DNA of 64,000 nucleotides from G963422275 sp963422275 (GCA_963422275.1 OY729418.1:620001-684000), one strand, 5' to 3'. Shown: positions 44,513-54,177, numbered from the stretch's first letter. Notes: generated by a model not told the origin, from the letters alone. Made by a program: numbers and translations.

Positions 44513-46300
44513 CTATAGGCCCAAGGCCACAATCCCCGGAAAATCCGGGGCGAATTTGTATATGCGAAACATGCGACCCGGTCCACCGACATGGAAATCC
44601 ATCACGATGTCGCCGTCAGGAGCGATTTCGACTATCCGCTTGTCGTAGCCCTGAACCAGAAGCGTGTTGCCGTTTGGCATCCGCCGCGCACCGCTCATGA
44701 ATGGCGAATAGATGTTTGAACTGCCGTCGGTGTTGAAACTCCAGGCAATCTCAGGAGACTCGCTGGCCACGATCATTCCGTTTGCATCCCTCGGAAGTTG
44801 CAGTTCCACAAGGTCGGAATAGGCTCCGGTGATCAGCCCCATGCAAATTTGATCGTGTTCAGGCCGGCCGTCGGCGTTCCGCCGCATCCCGTTGTTGAAG
44901 ATCAGGACATCGCCAGTGTGCGGCTCTTCCCCTGAAATGAAATGGGCGTCATGCTGCCAGAAAAGCACTTGGTCATCGGGTCCGCCTTGACCGTGCACCT
45001 GCGGGTTTCCCCAGCGCCAGATCAAGTCGCCTCCACGCCGATATCGCCCGCTGGCCGACCCTTTGGCCTCTTCCTTTGTGGTTGAATGGTCAATCACCCA
45101 AATCTCGCCAAATACGGCGGATGAAAGCAGGATGACGTCTTCCTCAGCGTTGTAGGAAACGCTGTTCACATGGAACAGTTGCCCGGCGTTGAACTGAATC
45201 GAGTCCAGCCGCGGCCAGTTGAGATCGATCTTCTCGGGATGCGCGGCGGGATCGCCGTAGTTGGGGGCATCCGGGTCGACGTTCTGGACGAAATGATCGT
45301 GAGCGGCCCATTCCCACACAATCTCGGCACCGCCGGAGTCGATATCGGGCTTGATCTCGTAGATCTTGTCCAGCACGATGTGCTTGATCATGCCCTGCTG
45401 CGCCCAGCCAAGGCCTCGCGCCTTCTCGGCAGCGAGCGTCATCCAAGAGATCGCGAGAATGTTGCCGTTCGGCAGCATCTCGACATCGTGGTGCAGCGCC
45501 TCGGCGCCGATCTCGAAATGCGTCCACTCCCAAAGAACCGCGCCGTCCTTGGCCAAGATCGAGACCGTGCCATTCGCGCCAATCGGAAACTGGCCATCCA
45601 TGACGAGCCAGCCAGGCTTGCAGGTCGTCCGAAGGAGATTGCCGTCGGACAGCAGATAGGCGACGGTTGCCTCTGGAAGGCGATGCTTGGCCTGCCACAG
45701 ATGCACAATCCGACCGTGATCGTCCATAAGGAATGTCCGGTGCGTCTTTTGCACATCCGAGCGGTCGTTCACTTCATGAACCAGCATGTACCCTTGCTGA
45801 ACGCCCGCTCTCCCCGAAGGCGGCAACGGACCGGTCATTCCCGGTGCGCGGGCGAACATTTTCTGCTGATAGGCCAGAGTCTGCGCTGGCGTGCCCATCG
45901 GCATCCTGTTTTCGACATCTGATCCGGGCAACGGCATGTCGTCGCCTGCCTTCACGCATCCATCGCCGTCCCTGTCGAGCAGCAGAATGCGCTTGGACGC
46001 TTCGGCAATGTCTTCAGGCCCGATCACCAAGTCGCCATCTTCGTCCAGCAGCCTGACAATGCCGCTTCGCCGGACGAGGCCGGGTATCAGCGTCGGCCCG
46101 CCGAAATCTTCCTCTCTCAAGCAACCGTCGCCGTCGCCATCGAGGCCTCGGAGCACTTGCGGGGCCGCGGCGATTTCTTCCGGCGAAAGCACTCCGTCCC
46201 CATCCGAGTCCAAAGCCCGGAACAGCGTGCCAGCCCGCCAACGCATGTCCCGCAGAATGGCTCGCGCCTCTTCATCCGTCTTGCGCGCCTCGTCTTTCAT
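44513..46300 (-). CDS. EF-hand/arylsulfotransferase-like fusion protein
   Basis: 595 aa from ATG 46300 (MKDEARKTDEEARAILRDMR), preceded by GGAGGAGC; the open frame to 46366 lacks a ribosome site. Residues 25-125 hold four DxDxDG-type loops at about 31, 54, 86 and 109, so a Ca-binding EF-hand domain. From ~165 the protein looks like the ASST beta-propeller family: LMDDHGRIVHLWQAK, LHHDVEMLPNGNILAISWM, QLFHVNSVSYNAEEDVILLS, FWQHDAHFI and RRMPNGNTLLVQGYD. ASST enzymes move sulfate between phenols. No signal peptide is seen, unlike periplasmic ASST. The call to family is firm, activity is inferred. Confidence 0.8.
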   Translation of the reverse strand: MKDEARKTDEEARAILRDMRWRAGTLFRALDSDGDGVLSPEEIAAAPQVLRGLDGDGDGCLREEDFGGPTLIPGLVRRSGIVRLLDEDGDLVIGPEDIAEASKRILLLDRDGDGCVKAGDDMPLPGSDVENRMPMGTPAQTLAYQQKMFARAPGMTGPLPPSGRAGVQQGYMLVHEVNDRSDVQKTHRTFLMDDHGRIVHLWQAKHRLPEATVAYLLSDGNLLRTTCKPGWLVMDGQFPIGANGTVSILAKDGAVLWEWTHFEIGAEALHHDVEMLPNGNILAISWMTLAAEKARGLGWAQQGMIKHIVLDKIYEIKPDIDSGGAEIVWEWAAHDHFVQNVDPDAPNYGDPAAHPEKIDLNWPRLDSIQFNAGQLFHVNSVSYNAEEDVILLSSAVFGEIWVIDHSTTKEEAKGSASGRYRRGGDLIWRWGNPQVHGQGGPDDQVLFWQHDAHFISGEEPHTGDVLIFNNGMRRNADGRPEHDQICMGLITGAYSDLVELQLPRDANGMIVASESPEIAWSFNTDGSSNIYSPFMSGARRMPNGNTLLVQGYDKRIVEIAPDGDIVMDFHVGGPGRMFRIYKFAPDFPGIVALGL

Positions 46301-46667
46301 TTGGCTTGCTCCTCCCAAAGATGGTATCTTTGGAGAATTATAAGCTCTGCTTGACAGAGCGGGCAAATCCAGCCTGATGCAGGGGGATCAAACGGCAGTT
46401 TCCGCCACGGCAATCAGTCTGGGCTTGGCGCAGCGGAACTGCTTGGTCTGGCCGATATCGCCATCGTCCCGAACGTCCTCATCGATTGGCCCGTCGTCAT
46501 GATTCACCTCGGAACCGCAATAACATGCTTCTCCAACTCGCCGAAAGGAGAGCGCCTATGCCGTAAACCCACGCAATTGTTGGACTGTTTTCGAGACGCT
46601 GGTTTTTCCATACAGCGTGTCAACACTATCGCAACACGACGACCCGGGCGGCGAGGACGGCGAAATC
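46301..46667. other. Upstream region of the ASST-like gene; nothing else recognised
   Basis: Should contain the promoter of the minus-strand ASST-like gene. No RNA gene, IS end or coding sequence is recognised. Confidence 0.35.
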
Positions 46668-46882
46668 TCACGCAACCGCCCCGAGACCGTGCTTCGCCAC
46701 CAGCGTCAGAAGCTTCAGCGACGCCCCGCGCGGATGTCCTCCGGGGCCATATCCTCCACCGGCGTCAGGCACATCTGGTCGAACACCTTCATCGTTCGCT
46801 TGGACATCACCCCCGCTTCCGTCATATCGAGTGCCGTCTCGTGCACCGACGCCAGCACGTCGCCCCCGTACTGCTCAGCCAT
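46668..46882 (-). pseudogene. HigA-type antitoxin with internal deletion
   Basis: Starts ATG 46882: MAEQYGGDVLASVHETALDM, then EAGVMSKRTMKVFDQMCLTP and VEDMAPEDIRA, as in XRE antitoxins of the NadS/HigA kind. It then jumps to the family's C-terminus (RGASLKLLTLVAKHGLGAVA, stop 46668-46670). The helix-turn-helix in between is deleted and the frame is shifted. It overlaps the toxin remnant upstream. Confidence 0.65.
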
Positions 46883-46995
46883 CGCAGATCACCTCGCCGA
46901 TCGCCCTGTTCGCCAGCATCGCGTCAAGATCGGCTTCGTCCAGTCCCTTGGCGATGGGCGAACCGCGCGAAGGCCCTGGTCTTGAACGTGCGCAA
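46875..46995 (-). pseudogene. RelE/HigB-type toxin remnant
   Basis: From about 46995 the minus strand reads LRTFKTRAFARFAHRQ, the start of RelE/HigB toxins (MRxFKTRxFARFA). After a shift it continues GLDEADLDAMLANRAIGEV and stops at 46875. The rest, including catalytic basic residues, is gone. It overlaps the antitoxin start by 8 nt, as in live operons. Confidence 0.55.
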
Positions 46996-48336
46996 TCCGG
47001 ACATCGCGTGCGGCTTCCATCATGCAGGATGCATATAGCGCCAAGTGCTACATCAATCAAGCTGTCGGCGTCGCCTCGCGCTTCGCGCCGCAGGCGGGTC
47101 ACCGTCCGCGCAACACGGCCACATATCCACTTGTCACGGGGTCTTTTGGTGACGGACGCCATGGCCTCGCATCGCCGAGAGCCGGAGTCTGGCCGGGAGC
47201 CGGGCGGCGGTCGGTTCTTCGGAAACCCGGTCCGCTCGGTATGCAGGTTGAACGTGTCGGTGAGCACGATACCGCCGAACGGCTCGTATGCGTGATCGTC
47301 GCCGATACGCCCGTGGAACGCCTCCTCGATATGGATCGCCGCGATGTAGTAGGCAAGCAGGACCAGCTCGTTGGCGTGAAGCTCCTCGCGGTATTTCCGG
47401 CGCAGGTCGTCTTCCCGGATCAGGGCCGACTGCAACAGCCGCACCACCAGGAAGATCCCGGTGCCGGTGAAGGGGTCGAGGACCTAGACGCCCTCGTCGC
47501 CGAGCGACCGGCCGAACTCGCCGCGCAGCACCCGGTCGGCGCTCGCCAAGATGAAGTCCACGATCTCGATCGGCGTGTAGACGATACCGAGGCGGTCTGC
47601 ATCCTTCTTCATCGCGGTCGAGAAAAACTTCTCGTAGAGTTCCATCAGCACGCGCTGGCGCGCCGCGCTGTTGTCGAGGCCGCGCGCCCGCAGCCGCACG
47701 CTGTCGTAGAAGCGTTCCAGATCGCGGGTCTCGTTCTCCAGCCCGAACTCCCCGAAGTCCTGGCGCAGCGCGTCCCGCGCCCGCGCGACCGGGTTGCCGG
47801 CCGAGAAATCGTAGTGCTCGAACAGTGCCTCGAAGACCGGCCGCGTCAGGATGTGCTGCGCCATCATCTCGATAGCGCTCGCGGAGGTGATCGACTCGTT
47901 GATCGAGACCTTCGATCCGGTGGACGAGCCGCGAGAAGATGACGGCCACGTCCCCGGCCCAAGTCTCCCAGTACTTCCGGTCGCCGCACTTCTCGACGAT
48001 CTTCGCGTAGAGCGCACCCGGCGGGAGGTCGAGCGGCGGCACGGCGACCGGCAGGACGATGTAGCCGTACCCCTTACCCGGCGCCTTGCGCATGACACGC
48101 CCGACGGCCTGCACGATCTCGACCGGGCTGTTGCGCGGGTTCATGAACAGCACCGCGTCGAGCGCCGGGACGTCGATGCCCTCCGACAGGCAGCGCGCGT
48201 TCGAGAGGATACGGCAGGCTCCCTCCGAGGAACCTTTCAGCCACTCGATCCGGGCCTTGCGGTCGAGCGCGTGATGCTGGCCGTCGACATGGCGCGTCTC
48301 GCAGCGGAACGCTTCTTCCCGTTCCGTCTCCGTTAG

Positions 48337-49175
48337 ATAGTGTCGTCATGAGTGATGTTTATCTGCATTGTCTGCCGAACTCACTCGATGGTTCTTGGAG
48401 GCGGCTCATGGGAATGGCTCATCGGCGTCATGACATTTCGGACAGGGTCTGGCTGTTGCTGGAGCCTCGTCTGCCTGGCCGAGCGGGAAGTTGGGGTGGC
48501 ACAGGACAATCGGCGGTTCATCAATGCGATCTTCCGGGTTCTGCGCACCGGCGCTCCCTGGCGTGATTTGCCGCCAGACTGTGGCGACTGGAACAACACC
48601 CATCGCCGGTTCTGTCGCTGGCGGGACAAGGGGCTCTGGGGGGCGTTGCCGGAGCGTCTGGTGGATGAGCCGGACGATAAGTGGCTGATGATTGACGCCA
48701 GTCATCTCAAGGTGCATCCCCATGCGAGCGGTGCGGTCGGTGGCAATCAGGCGATTTGTCGCGCAAAAGGGGGCTGAACGCGAAGCTGCATCTGGCTGTG
48801 GACGCGCATGGGATGCCGGTGCGGGTGTTGGCGACCGAGGGGACGGCAGCGGATTGCCTTCAAGCGGTCGAGCTGATTGAAGGGATGGATGCCGATTTCT
48901 TGTTGGCGGACAGGGCCTGTGGCACCAATGCCATCCTGTCTTGTTGCGAGGAGCATGAAGTCATTCCAGCGGTTCCGCCGAAGCGCAACCGCAAGCGCCC
49001 CAGAGCGCATGATGTCGATCTCTGCCGGCACCGGCATTTGGTGGAGAACGCCTTTCTGCGGCTCAAGCGCTGGCGTGGGATTGCCACGCGATACGCCAAC
49101 AATGCCGCATCGTTTCTTGCCGCGGTGCAGATCCGGTGTCTGGCACTCTGGGCCGGCATTTCATGACGACACTAT
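48337..49175 (+). mobile_element. IS-B copy 2, inserted in the restriction-modification gene
   Basis: 839 bp, ends ATAGTGTCGTCATGA and TCATGACGACACTAT, flanked by TTAG (48333-48336) and CTAG (49176-49179). Removing the IS and one target copy restores an uninterrupted helicase reading on the minus strand (HAIDLL-TETEREEAF), which confirms the insertion point. Same length and structure as copy 1 at 5540. Confidence 0.93.
48408..49166 (+). pseudogene. IS-B transposase (copy 2, multiple frames)
   Basis: Starts MGMAHRRHDISDRVWLLLEP, changes frame after RAGSWGG, continues as AQDNRRFINAIFRVLRTGAP and WLMIDASHLKVHPHASGAVG, changes again at the CAAAAGGGGG run (~48766), and ends with LHLAVDAHGMPVRVL, LADRACGTNAILSC and LRLKRWRGIATRYANN (stop 49164-49166). 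Both changes are in the same places as in copy 1. Confidence 0.75.
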
Positions 49176-50478
49176 CTAGAAGATCGATGGCGTGTCCGAC
49201 GATGCCGTCCCAATGCGCTTCCAGCCGCTTGGAGGACGCTATGGTGTTGGTGAATGCGCTGGCGCGCGCCAACGGAGATCGGCCCGTCGCCGGCCGCCAG
49301 ATGTCGCTGCAGCGCCGCATCGACATGCTGCTCCGACATGGCCAAAAACACGACCTTGTAGTCCGACAGCAAGTCTTGTTCGACCGCGCGGGAGAAAGGC
49401 AGGCGGTGGAACTCCGGCCCGTAGATCTCCGGGTCGTCCATGGAGAACACGTCGACGTCATGGCTTGGGGGCGTGCTTCCCGCAGCGCAAGCGATATCGC
49501 CGCCGGATCGGTGGTGACAGGGATCTCCAGCTCCTGAAGCGAGGCGTCCTCGTCGTTGCGCCCGGCGCGGGTGTCGGAACAGACGCCGATGTAGCGGTGC
49601 GGCACCGCCCGCTGCTCCGCCCAGTCGCGCATCGACTGCTGGAACAGCGAGATCGACGGCACTAGGTAGAGCACCCGCCCGCCGACGCCGGCGAACGCTT
49701 CGGCGATGCGCAGCCCAGTGAAGGTCTTGCCCGTGCCGCAGGCCATGATCAGCTTGCCGCGATCGTGCGCCTCGAAACCGCCGGTCACGTCGTCGAACGC
49801 GGCTTTCTGATGGGGCCGCAGGCTGAACGGCTCGCGCCGGAAGGCCAGAGCCTCCGGTTCGTCCCGGACCATGTCGGGCCAGTCGAAGGGCCGACTTGCG
49901 AGATCGCCGAAGCGAAGCACCGCGCGGAAGCTTCAGCGGAACAACGGTCTTGACGGCGTTCGGCCCCCATCCATCGCCGGTATCGACGACGATGTGCGCC
50001 GTGAAGGGATCGCGGGCGGAGGCCGCGATGAACGAATCGAGATGCGGCTTCGACATCCGCGTGCCGGGCGCGTAGCACTTGCACTGGATGGCGCACCAGC
50101 CGCCCTGGCGCTCCTGGGCGACCAGATCGATGCCCGTGTCGGATCCGTCGAAACCCGGTTGCCGGCCTGCCCATTCCGACCAGAGCCAAACGCCGGAGAA
50201 CCGCTCCTTGTAGAGCGGGTCCTCGATGAAATAGGTCTTCATCAACCGCTCGAAGAGGCGCCCCTTCCCGGCTTCGGAATCGGCGATGGACCGTATGTGC
50301 TCCAGCGTTCTTTGAAAGCCGTCGGTCAATCCACGTGCTCCTCAAGGCACCGCTGCACCCGGGCTCTCTCCGCGGTCCCGCCAGCCGACCAACCGCAACC
50401 GGTCCGGTCCCGATCTTTCCTCCCGCAAGCCGCCCGGCAATCTTCATGCATATTCTCTTCCCATCCGTAACGGAAACG

Positions 50479-50832
50479 TCACGCGGCGCGCGGCGCGACC
50501 TCCCGCTCGATCTTGGCGCGCACCGTGCGCTCGGCGACATCCAGATCGTAACGGGTCTGAAGAGCGAGCCAGAACTCCGGCGTCGTCCCGAAATAGCGCC
50601 CCAGGCGCAGCGCGGTGTCGGTCGTGACGGTGCGGCGTCCGAGCACGATATCGTTCAGCTGCGGACGCGAAACCTTGATCTCGCGGGCCAGACGGTACAC
50701 GCTGAGTTCCATCGGCGTCAGGAACTCCTCGCGCAGGATCTCGCCGGGATGCACCGGCGGCAGCCGCCGGCCCGAAACCACGTCCGAGAAATCGACCCTG
50801 TGCCGGTCCACATCTTCGCGTTCGATGGTCAT
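50479..50832 (-). CDS. higA: HigA-family addiction-module antitoxin
   Basis: 117 aa from ATG 50832: RRLPPVHPGEILREEFLTPM is the HigA signature, followed by an XRE helix-turn-helix (SVYRLAREIKVSRPQLNDIV) and GTTPEFWLALQTRYDLDVAE. It binds DNA and neutralises HigB. The open frame is longer upstream because it runs into the broken toxin gene; spacing from the toxin stop is 14 nt. The antitoxin is intact while its toxin is not. Confidence 0.85.
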   Translation of the reverse strand: MTIEREDVDRHRVDFSDVVSGRRLPPVHPGEILREEFLTPMELSVYRLAREIKVSRPQLNDIVLGRRTVTTDTALRLGRYFGTTPEFWLALQTRYDLDVAERTVRAKIEREVAPRAA

Positions 50833-50846
50833 GGTCCCTTCATCCC

Positions 50847-51081
50847 CTAATGGTAATCGACGATCTCGACCTCCCAAGCATCGCCGTCGCGCCAGACTAA
50901 GCAGATACGCCATTGCTGGTTGACGCGAATACTGTACCGCCCCCTTCGATCTCCCCGCAGGGTTTCCAGCCGGTTGCCGGGCGGCACCCTCAGATCGTCG
51001 AGCCTCCCAGCCGCATCGATCGCCAGGAGCTTGGCCCGCGAAGACGGCCGCTTCGCGCTTGTCGGCGAAGCTCTTGATCAC
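50847..51081 (-). pseudogene. HigB toxin, inactivated
   Basis: RelE-superfamily mRNA interferase. From GTG 51081 it reads IKSFADKREAAVFAG, then in a shifted frame KLLAIDAAGRLDDLRVPPGN, RLETLRGDRRGRYSIRVNQQ and WRICLVWRDGDAWEVEIVDY, stop 50847-50849. Compared with normal HigB, about 12-15 residues are missing at the shift. The C-terminal two thirds, with the WRICF-like and VEIVDYH motifs, are perfectly kept, so the break looks recent. Confidence 0.8.
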
Positions 51082-51388
51082 GGGCAAACATAACGAAATA
51101 CGGTACGCTTCGTCAAGCGCCGGGCCGCCGTCACGGGTCTCGAGACGGTATCCGGTCCTCCCGAAACGAGCGACGCCGCCGGGAAGCGGGGTGATCAAGA
51201 GATCGCACGGTCAACCCCGGGCCTCGTGTCCACCTTTCAGATGCACCGCGGGAACATGTGCCCGCTGGACAGCAGCGGCGCGGGTTGCCAAAGGTCCAGA
51301 TGGCGACGAACCGGAACAATCCCCTGCAGCCACCTTCAAGCCTCCAGCGGCGCCAGACTCAATACGGAAAAACGTCGGTCCGCCGCAG

Positions 51389-51724
51389 TCATCTGGCCTT
51401 CGCTTCCTCCCCGGCGTCGGAGAAGTTGGTGATGACCACGCTGCCTTGCGGAAACTCGGCGACAATGCTCAACCTGCCCCCCATGGCTTCGATGTAGACG
51501 CGGAGGTTGGAGACATACATGTCCGCCCGCCGCTCCAGCTTGGCGACGGCCGGTTGGTTGACCTTCAGAACCTCGTCCACCGCCTTCTGCGTCATGGCTC
51601 GCGCCTTGCGCAATTCGTGAAGGGGCATGGCGGCGCGCAGCTCCGCTTTCCGGGCATCGACGCGCTCCCGGCGATTGGGGGTGAAGCCCTTCGTCAACTC
51701 GTCAAAGGCGTGGCGCCCACTCAT
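51389..51724 (-). CDS. XRE-family antitoxin
   Basis: 111 aa from ATG 51724, which overlaps the toxin stop by 4 nt (ATGA). The sequence has LHELRKARAMTQKAVDEVLK, a helix-turn-helix, followed by VNQPAVAKLERRADMYVSNL and YIEAMGGRLSIVAEFPQGSV, the C-terminal signature of XRE antitoxins paired with Gp49-type toxins. It would repress the operon and bind the toxin. Intact. Confidence 0.85.
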   Translation of the reverse strand: MSGRHAFDELTKGFTPNRRERVDARKAELRAAMPLHELRKARAMTQKAVDEVLKVNQPAVAKLERRADMYVSNLRVYIEAMGGRLSIVAEFPQGSVVITNFSDAGEEAKAR

Positions 51725-52069
51725 TCGATCACTCCTTCCTCTCTCAGTTCCCGCAAGTGCTCGTAATAGAGCCTGTCGGCCCGCGGCACGAACCGCCTGT
51801 AGAACCGCTCGTTGCCCGTCTTGTCGCCGCCGAGTGCACCTTGGATCGAAGGCGTAGAACACGCGGATGGGCTTGCCGGCGCTCTGGACACGAAGCTCGC
51901 GCATGTGGCCGTGCCGGAAACCCGCCACCCCGGCCGAGTAGGGAAACCGCAAACCGGGACCGTGCTCCGCCAGCAATTCGACCACCGACGCAATCTCGTC
52001 CTGTTCGCTTTCGGCAAGCTCGGTCCACCAGTCCCCGAAATCATTCATGTATTCGACGTCCCAAGTCAT
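51721..52069 (-). pseudogene. RelE/Gp49-type toxin with frameshift
   Basis: From ATG 52069 (MTWDVEYMNDFGDWWTELAE) through GVAGFRHGHMRELRVQSAG and IRVFYAFDPR, then in the -/+1 frame ALGGDKTGNERFYRRFVPRA and DRLYYEHLRELREEGVIE, stop 51721-51723. GDKTGN.RFY is the mark of DUF891/Gp49 toxins. A single shift near 51838 separates the halves. All conserved parts are present otherwise. Confidence 0.8.
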
Positions 52070-52123
52070 CGACCCATATATCCCATTGTAGGAATGCGGC
52101 CAAGATTTGGAGAAGCATTCAGT

Positions 52124-53005
52124 TCACGGCTTCGCCGGGCAGAGTTCGGGGCTCATCAGTTCATCGATCCTGTCCGCCACCCGCTGAGCTGGTTCGCGAA
52201 GCTGCTCGACCGTCCAGTCCGCCGCGTAGCCCTCGGTCACATCGGGTGGCCGTGCATGATTGACCAGCCGTTTGGTCAGCGAACGCGGCAGCATGAGTTC
52301 GCGTTCGGCCACCGTGATGAAGGCGTTGCGCAGGCCGTGGAACCAGAAGCGGGTTCCCCCGGCCTTGCTAATATCGGGATAGAACTGCGAAAGGTGCGAG
52401 ACGTGACCCGACGCGGCCTTCCTGGAGCCGGAAAGAGCCAGCCCCCGGGCTCCAGGTCCGGCTCGTCGGCATCCGCCCGGCGACGCTCGAAGATCGCGGC
52501 GAGCTGCCGGGTGATCGGAAGCTCAAGCGGCTCCCCGGTCTTGGTCTCCTCGACCCTGAGAATGTGCCGTTCAAGGTCCAACCGCTCCCAGCGCAGCGAC
52601 ACGACCTCGCCCATGCGCATGCCGGTGTAGAGGCCGATCAGGAAGATGTCTCGGATGGCCGGATCGAGGTCCACCGAGTCGACCCTCGCGCGCCTCCGCA
52701 CGCTCGCCGGCCGGGTCCTCGCCCCGGGCGACGTGCCCGAGCAGACCCTGGGCCTTGCGCCGGGCTTCGTCCGTCGTCATGCGGCCGAAGCGTCCGATGA
52801 CGACGCGCTTGTTGGGCGCCTTGCGCCCGCCGTCGCCGGGGCGGTAGCTGACGATGAAGGACTTGGTGCCTGAGGGCTGAACGCGCACGCCGAAGCCGGT
52901 GAGACGGTCGTCCCAGGCAATCCACGACTTGTCGGCGGGCGCAAGCGCCTCGACGGTGCGCTTGGTCAGGTGGGTCCTGACCCTGGCGACGCGCTTTGCG
53001 GAGTG
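52124..53005 (-). pseudogene. DUF4102-type tyrosine integrase, decayed
   Basis: The N-terminal DUF4102 domain (THLTKRTVEALAPADKSWIA, FGVRVQPSGTKSFIVSYRPG, VVIGRFGRMTTDEARRKAQG) is followed directly, after frame changes near 52700, by the catalytic domain (DIFLIGLYTGMRMGEVVSLR and WERLDLERHILRVEETKTGE). The end, FWFHGLRNAFITVAERELM, then LVNHARPPDVTEGYAADW, lies in another frame and has the H-x-x-R replaced by HGLRN. The core-binding domain is missing. Such integrases sit at genomic island ends; no tRNA gene is seen here. Confidence 0.8.
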
Positions 53006-53370
53006 TCAGTTTTCCATGCTGCGCAGCATAGTACCGGGCAACACCATTATCAACACCTGAAAAGAAACCGGTTCACATGGTAGCGCGTCCCATGTGGCGC
53101 AACTTCCGAACCGATTCCCCTGTAACTCAATGAAAAATGATACTTCTGTCGTCTCCATCGAAGTCGGATGCATTCCTGTCTATCCTTAATCATGATGTTT
53201 CTCGGACATGGATGGGGTATGGGGTTTGGCAAAAGCGGCCAGCCGCGCGGTTCCGTCATCCCATGCCGAGAGGTGAAATCCTTGCGCGATGGGAGGAGTC
53301 GTGTGCGCCGTTCAAGTGGCGGCAGCGGATAATCGCGTAGGGGCAACTTTGAATGCGCTCTGGTATGGCT
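53006..53370. other. Region upstream of the integrase remnant; nothing recognised
   Basis: No tRNA, attachment repeat or gene can be recognised by eye. The palindrome ATGCTGCGCAGCAT near 53018-53031 is a possible operator. Confidence 0.35.
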
Positions 53371-53373
53371 AGG

Positions 53374-53445
53374 TTGTGTACTCATCATGTCGGATCCGGA
53401 GTCTGGTGTAGGCCAGGGCGATGGCCGACAGGAAGTCGGCGCGCC
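53374..53445. mobile_element. IS-A2-type end fragment
   Basis: GGTTGTGTACTCATCATGTC and the next ~50 bp match the left end of IS-A2 at 21357, next to a CTAG. Only this end survives. Confidence 0.65.
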
Positions 53446-53589
53446 AGTGCTCTTCCGCTATCGCAAGCGACGGGATCGGGGAAGAATCGGACAACTAATC
53501 GAAAAAATCCCGATGATGTCGAATTTGCATTCTCCCAGCCGGGCCGCCACAGCCTCACGAGCAACACCAGCATCGCCACGACATCGTAG

Positions 53590-53832
53590 GTGACAATAGG
53601 TGACAAGACGTACCAAGGTCTCGGAGGTAGGTGCCTGCTTTGCCTCGGGAACCAAGAGCGGTGGCTCAAATCCCATGGCGACCGTATATATCGAGGACCG
53701 GTCCAGACGGAAGCCCCGCGCCACACGGGCATAGCCTCGCAGGTATCCACCCACGAAAGTTGGCGCGGGAAGGCGATCGAGCGAATCGGCTTCAAGGGGA
53801 TCGGTTAGTTGAGGGTGCTTCTTTACCGCCAT
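53590..53832 (-). pseudogene. RodZ-like helix-turn-helix protein fragment
   Basis: The minus strand reads QLTDPLEADSLDRLPAPTFV then GGYLRGYARVARGF and GFEPPLLVPEAKQAPTSETL, VRLVTY, which follows the end of the RodZ-type HTH and its linker up to where the membrane helix should begin. The first helices are missing and the transmembrane and periplasmic parts are lost. It is a fragment of a cell-shape or polarity gene, or a relative. Confidence 0.5.
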
Positions 53833-54170
53833 TGCTTCAAGCCCCTTGCGACGCCGGTGCGATCTGCACTCCGCGCCGTTTCGCGACCCGCAACCAACCA
53901 CAGGCGGTTTCGATGTCGTCCTCCCGGGACTTGCGCGTGATGGTTATCACCCCTGCCCTCAGAAGGATGTCTCGAAAGCACTCGACTACCGCAGCGGGCG
54001 AGCATCGATAACGGCCCGGGAAGGCATTGAACGGATAAGATTGACCTTCACCGGGAGCAGCAGGTCGTTGGATTACGTACGGTTGATCGGCACCAGGACG
54101 CCCTAAAGCGCACCATCGCGCGCATGTGCCGTCAAGCTACTGAAAAGATTGATCGGACCTTGCGATTCCG
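53833..54170. other. Unassigned sequence
   Basis: A minus-strand reading VITITRKSREDDIETACGWL then RVAKRRGVQIAPASQGA looks protein-like, but I cannot name it. No other feature. Confidence 0.3.
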
Positions 54171-54177
54171 ACATATA

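Larger units (their letters stand above)
47210..50329 (-). pseudogene. Single-chain restriction-modification protein (type ISP-like: Mrr nuclease, helicase, N6-methylase), decayed and IS-split
   Basis: Starting at ATG 50329 the order is Mrr-like nuclease (GFDGSDTGIDLVAQERQGGW, CAIQCKCY), SF2 helicase with Walker A (KLIMACGTGKTFTGLRI near 49740) and YLVPSISLFQQSMRDWAEQR, later helicase motifs (MNPRNSPVEIVQAVGRVMRK near 48130), then an N6-adenine methylase (IVYTPIEIVDFIL; DPFTGTGIF near 47470; TDTFNLHTE). This is the layout of type ISP enzymes. Lesions: frameshift ~49922; deletion with loss of the DEAH box ~49460; a further shift ~49250; IS-B at 48337-49175; shift ~47905; in-frame TAG 47484-47486 just before DPFTGTG; loss of the methylase end and target recognition domain after ~47210. 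Confidence 0.8.
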
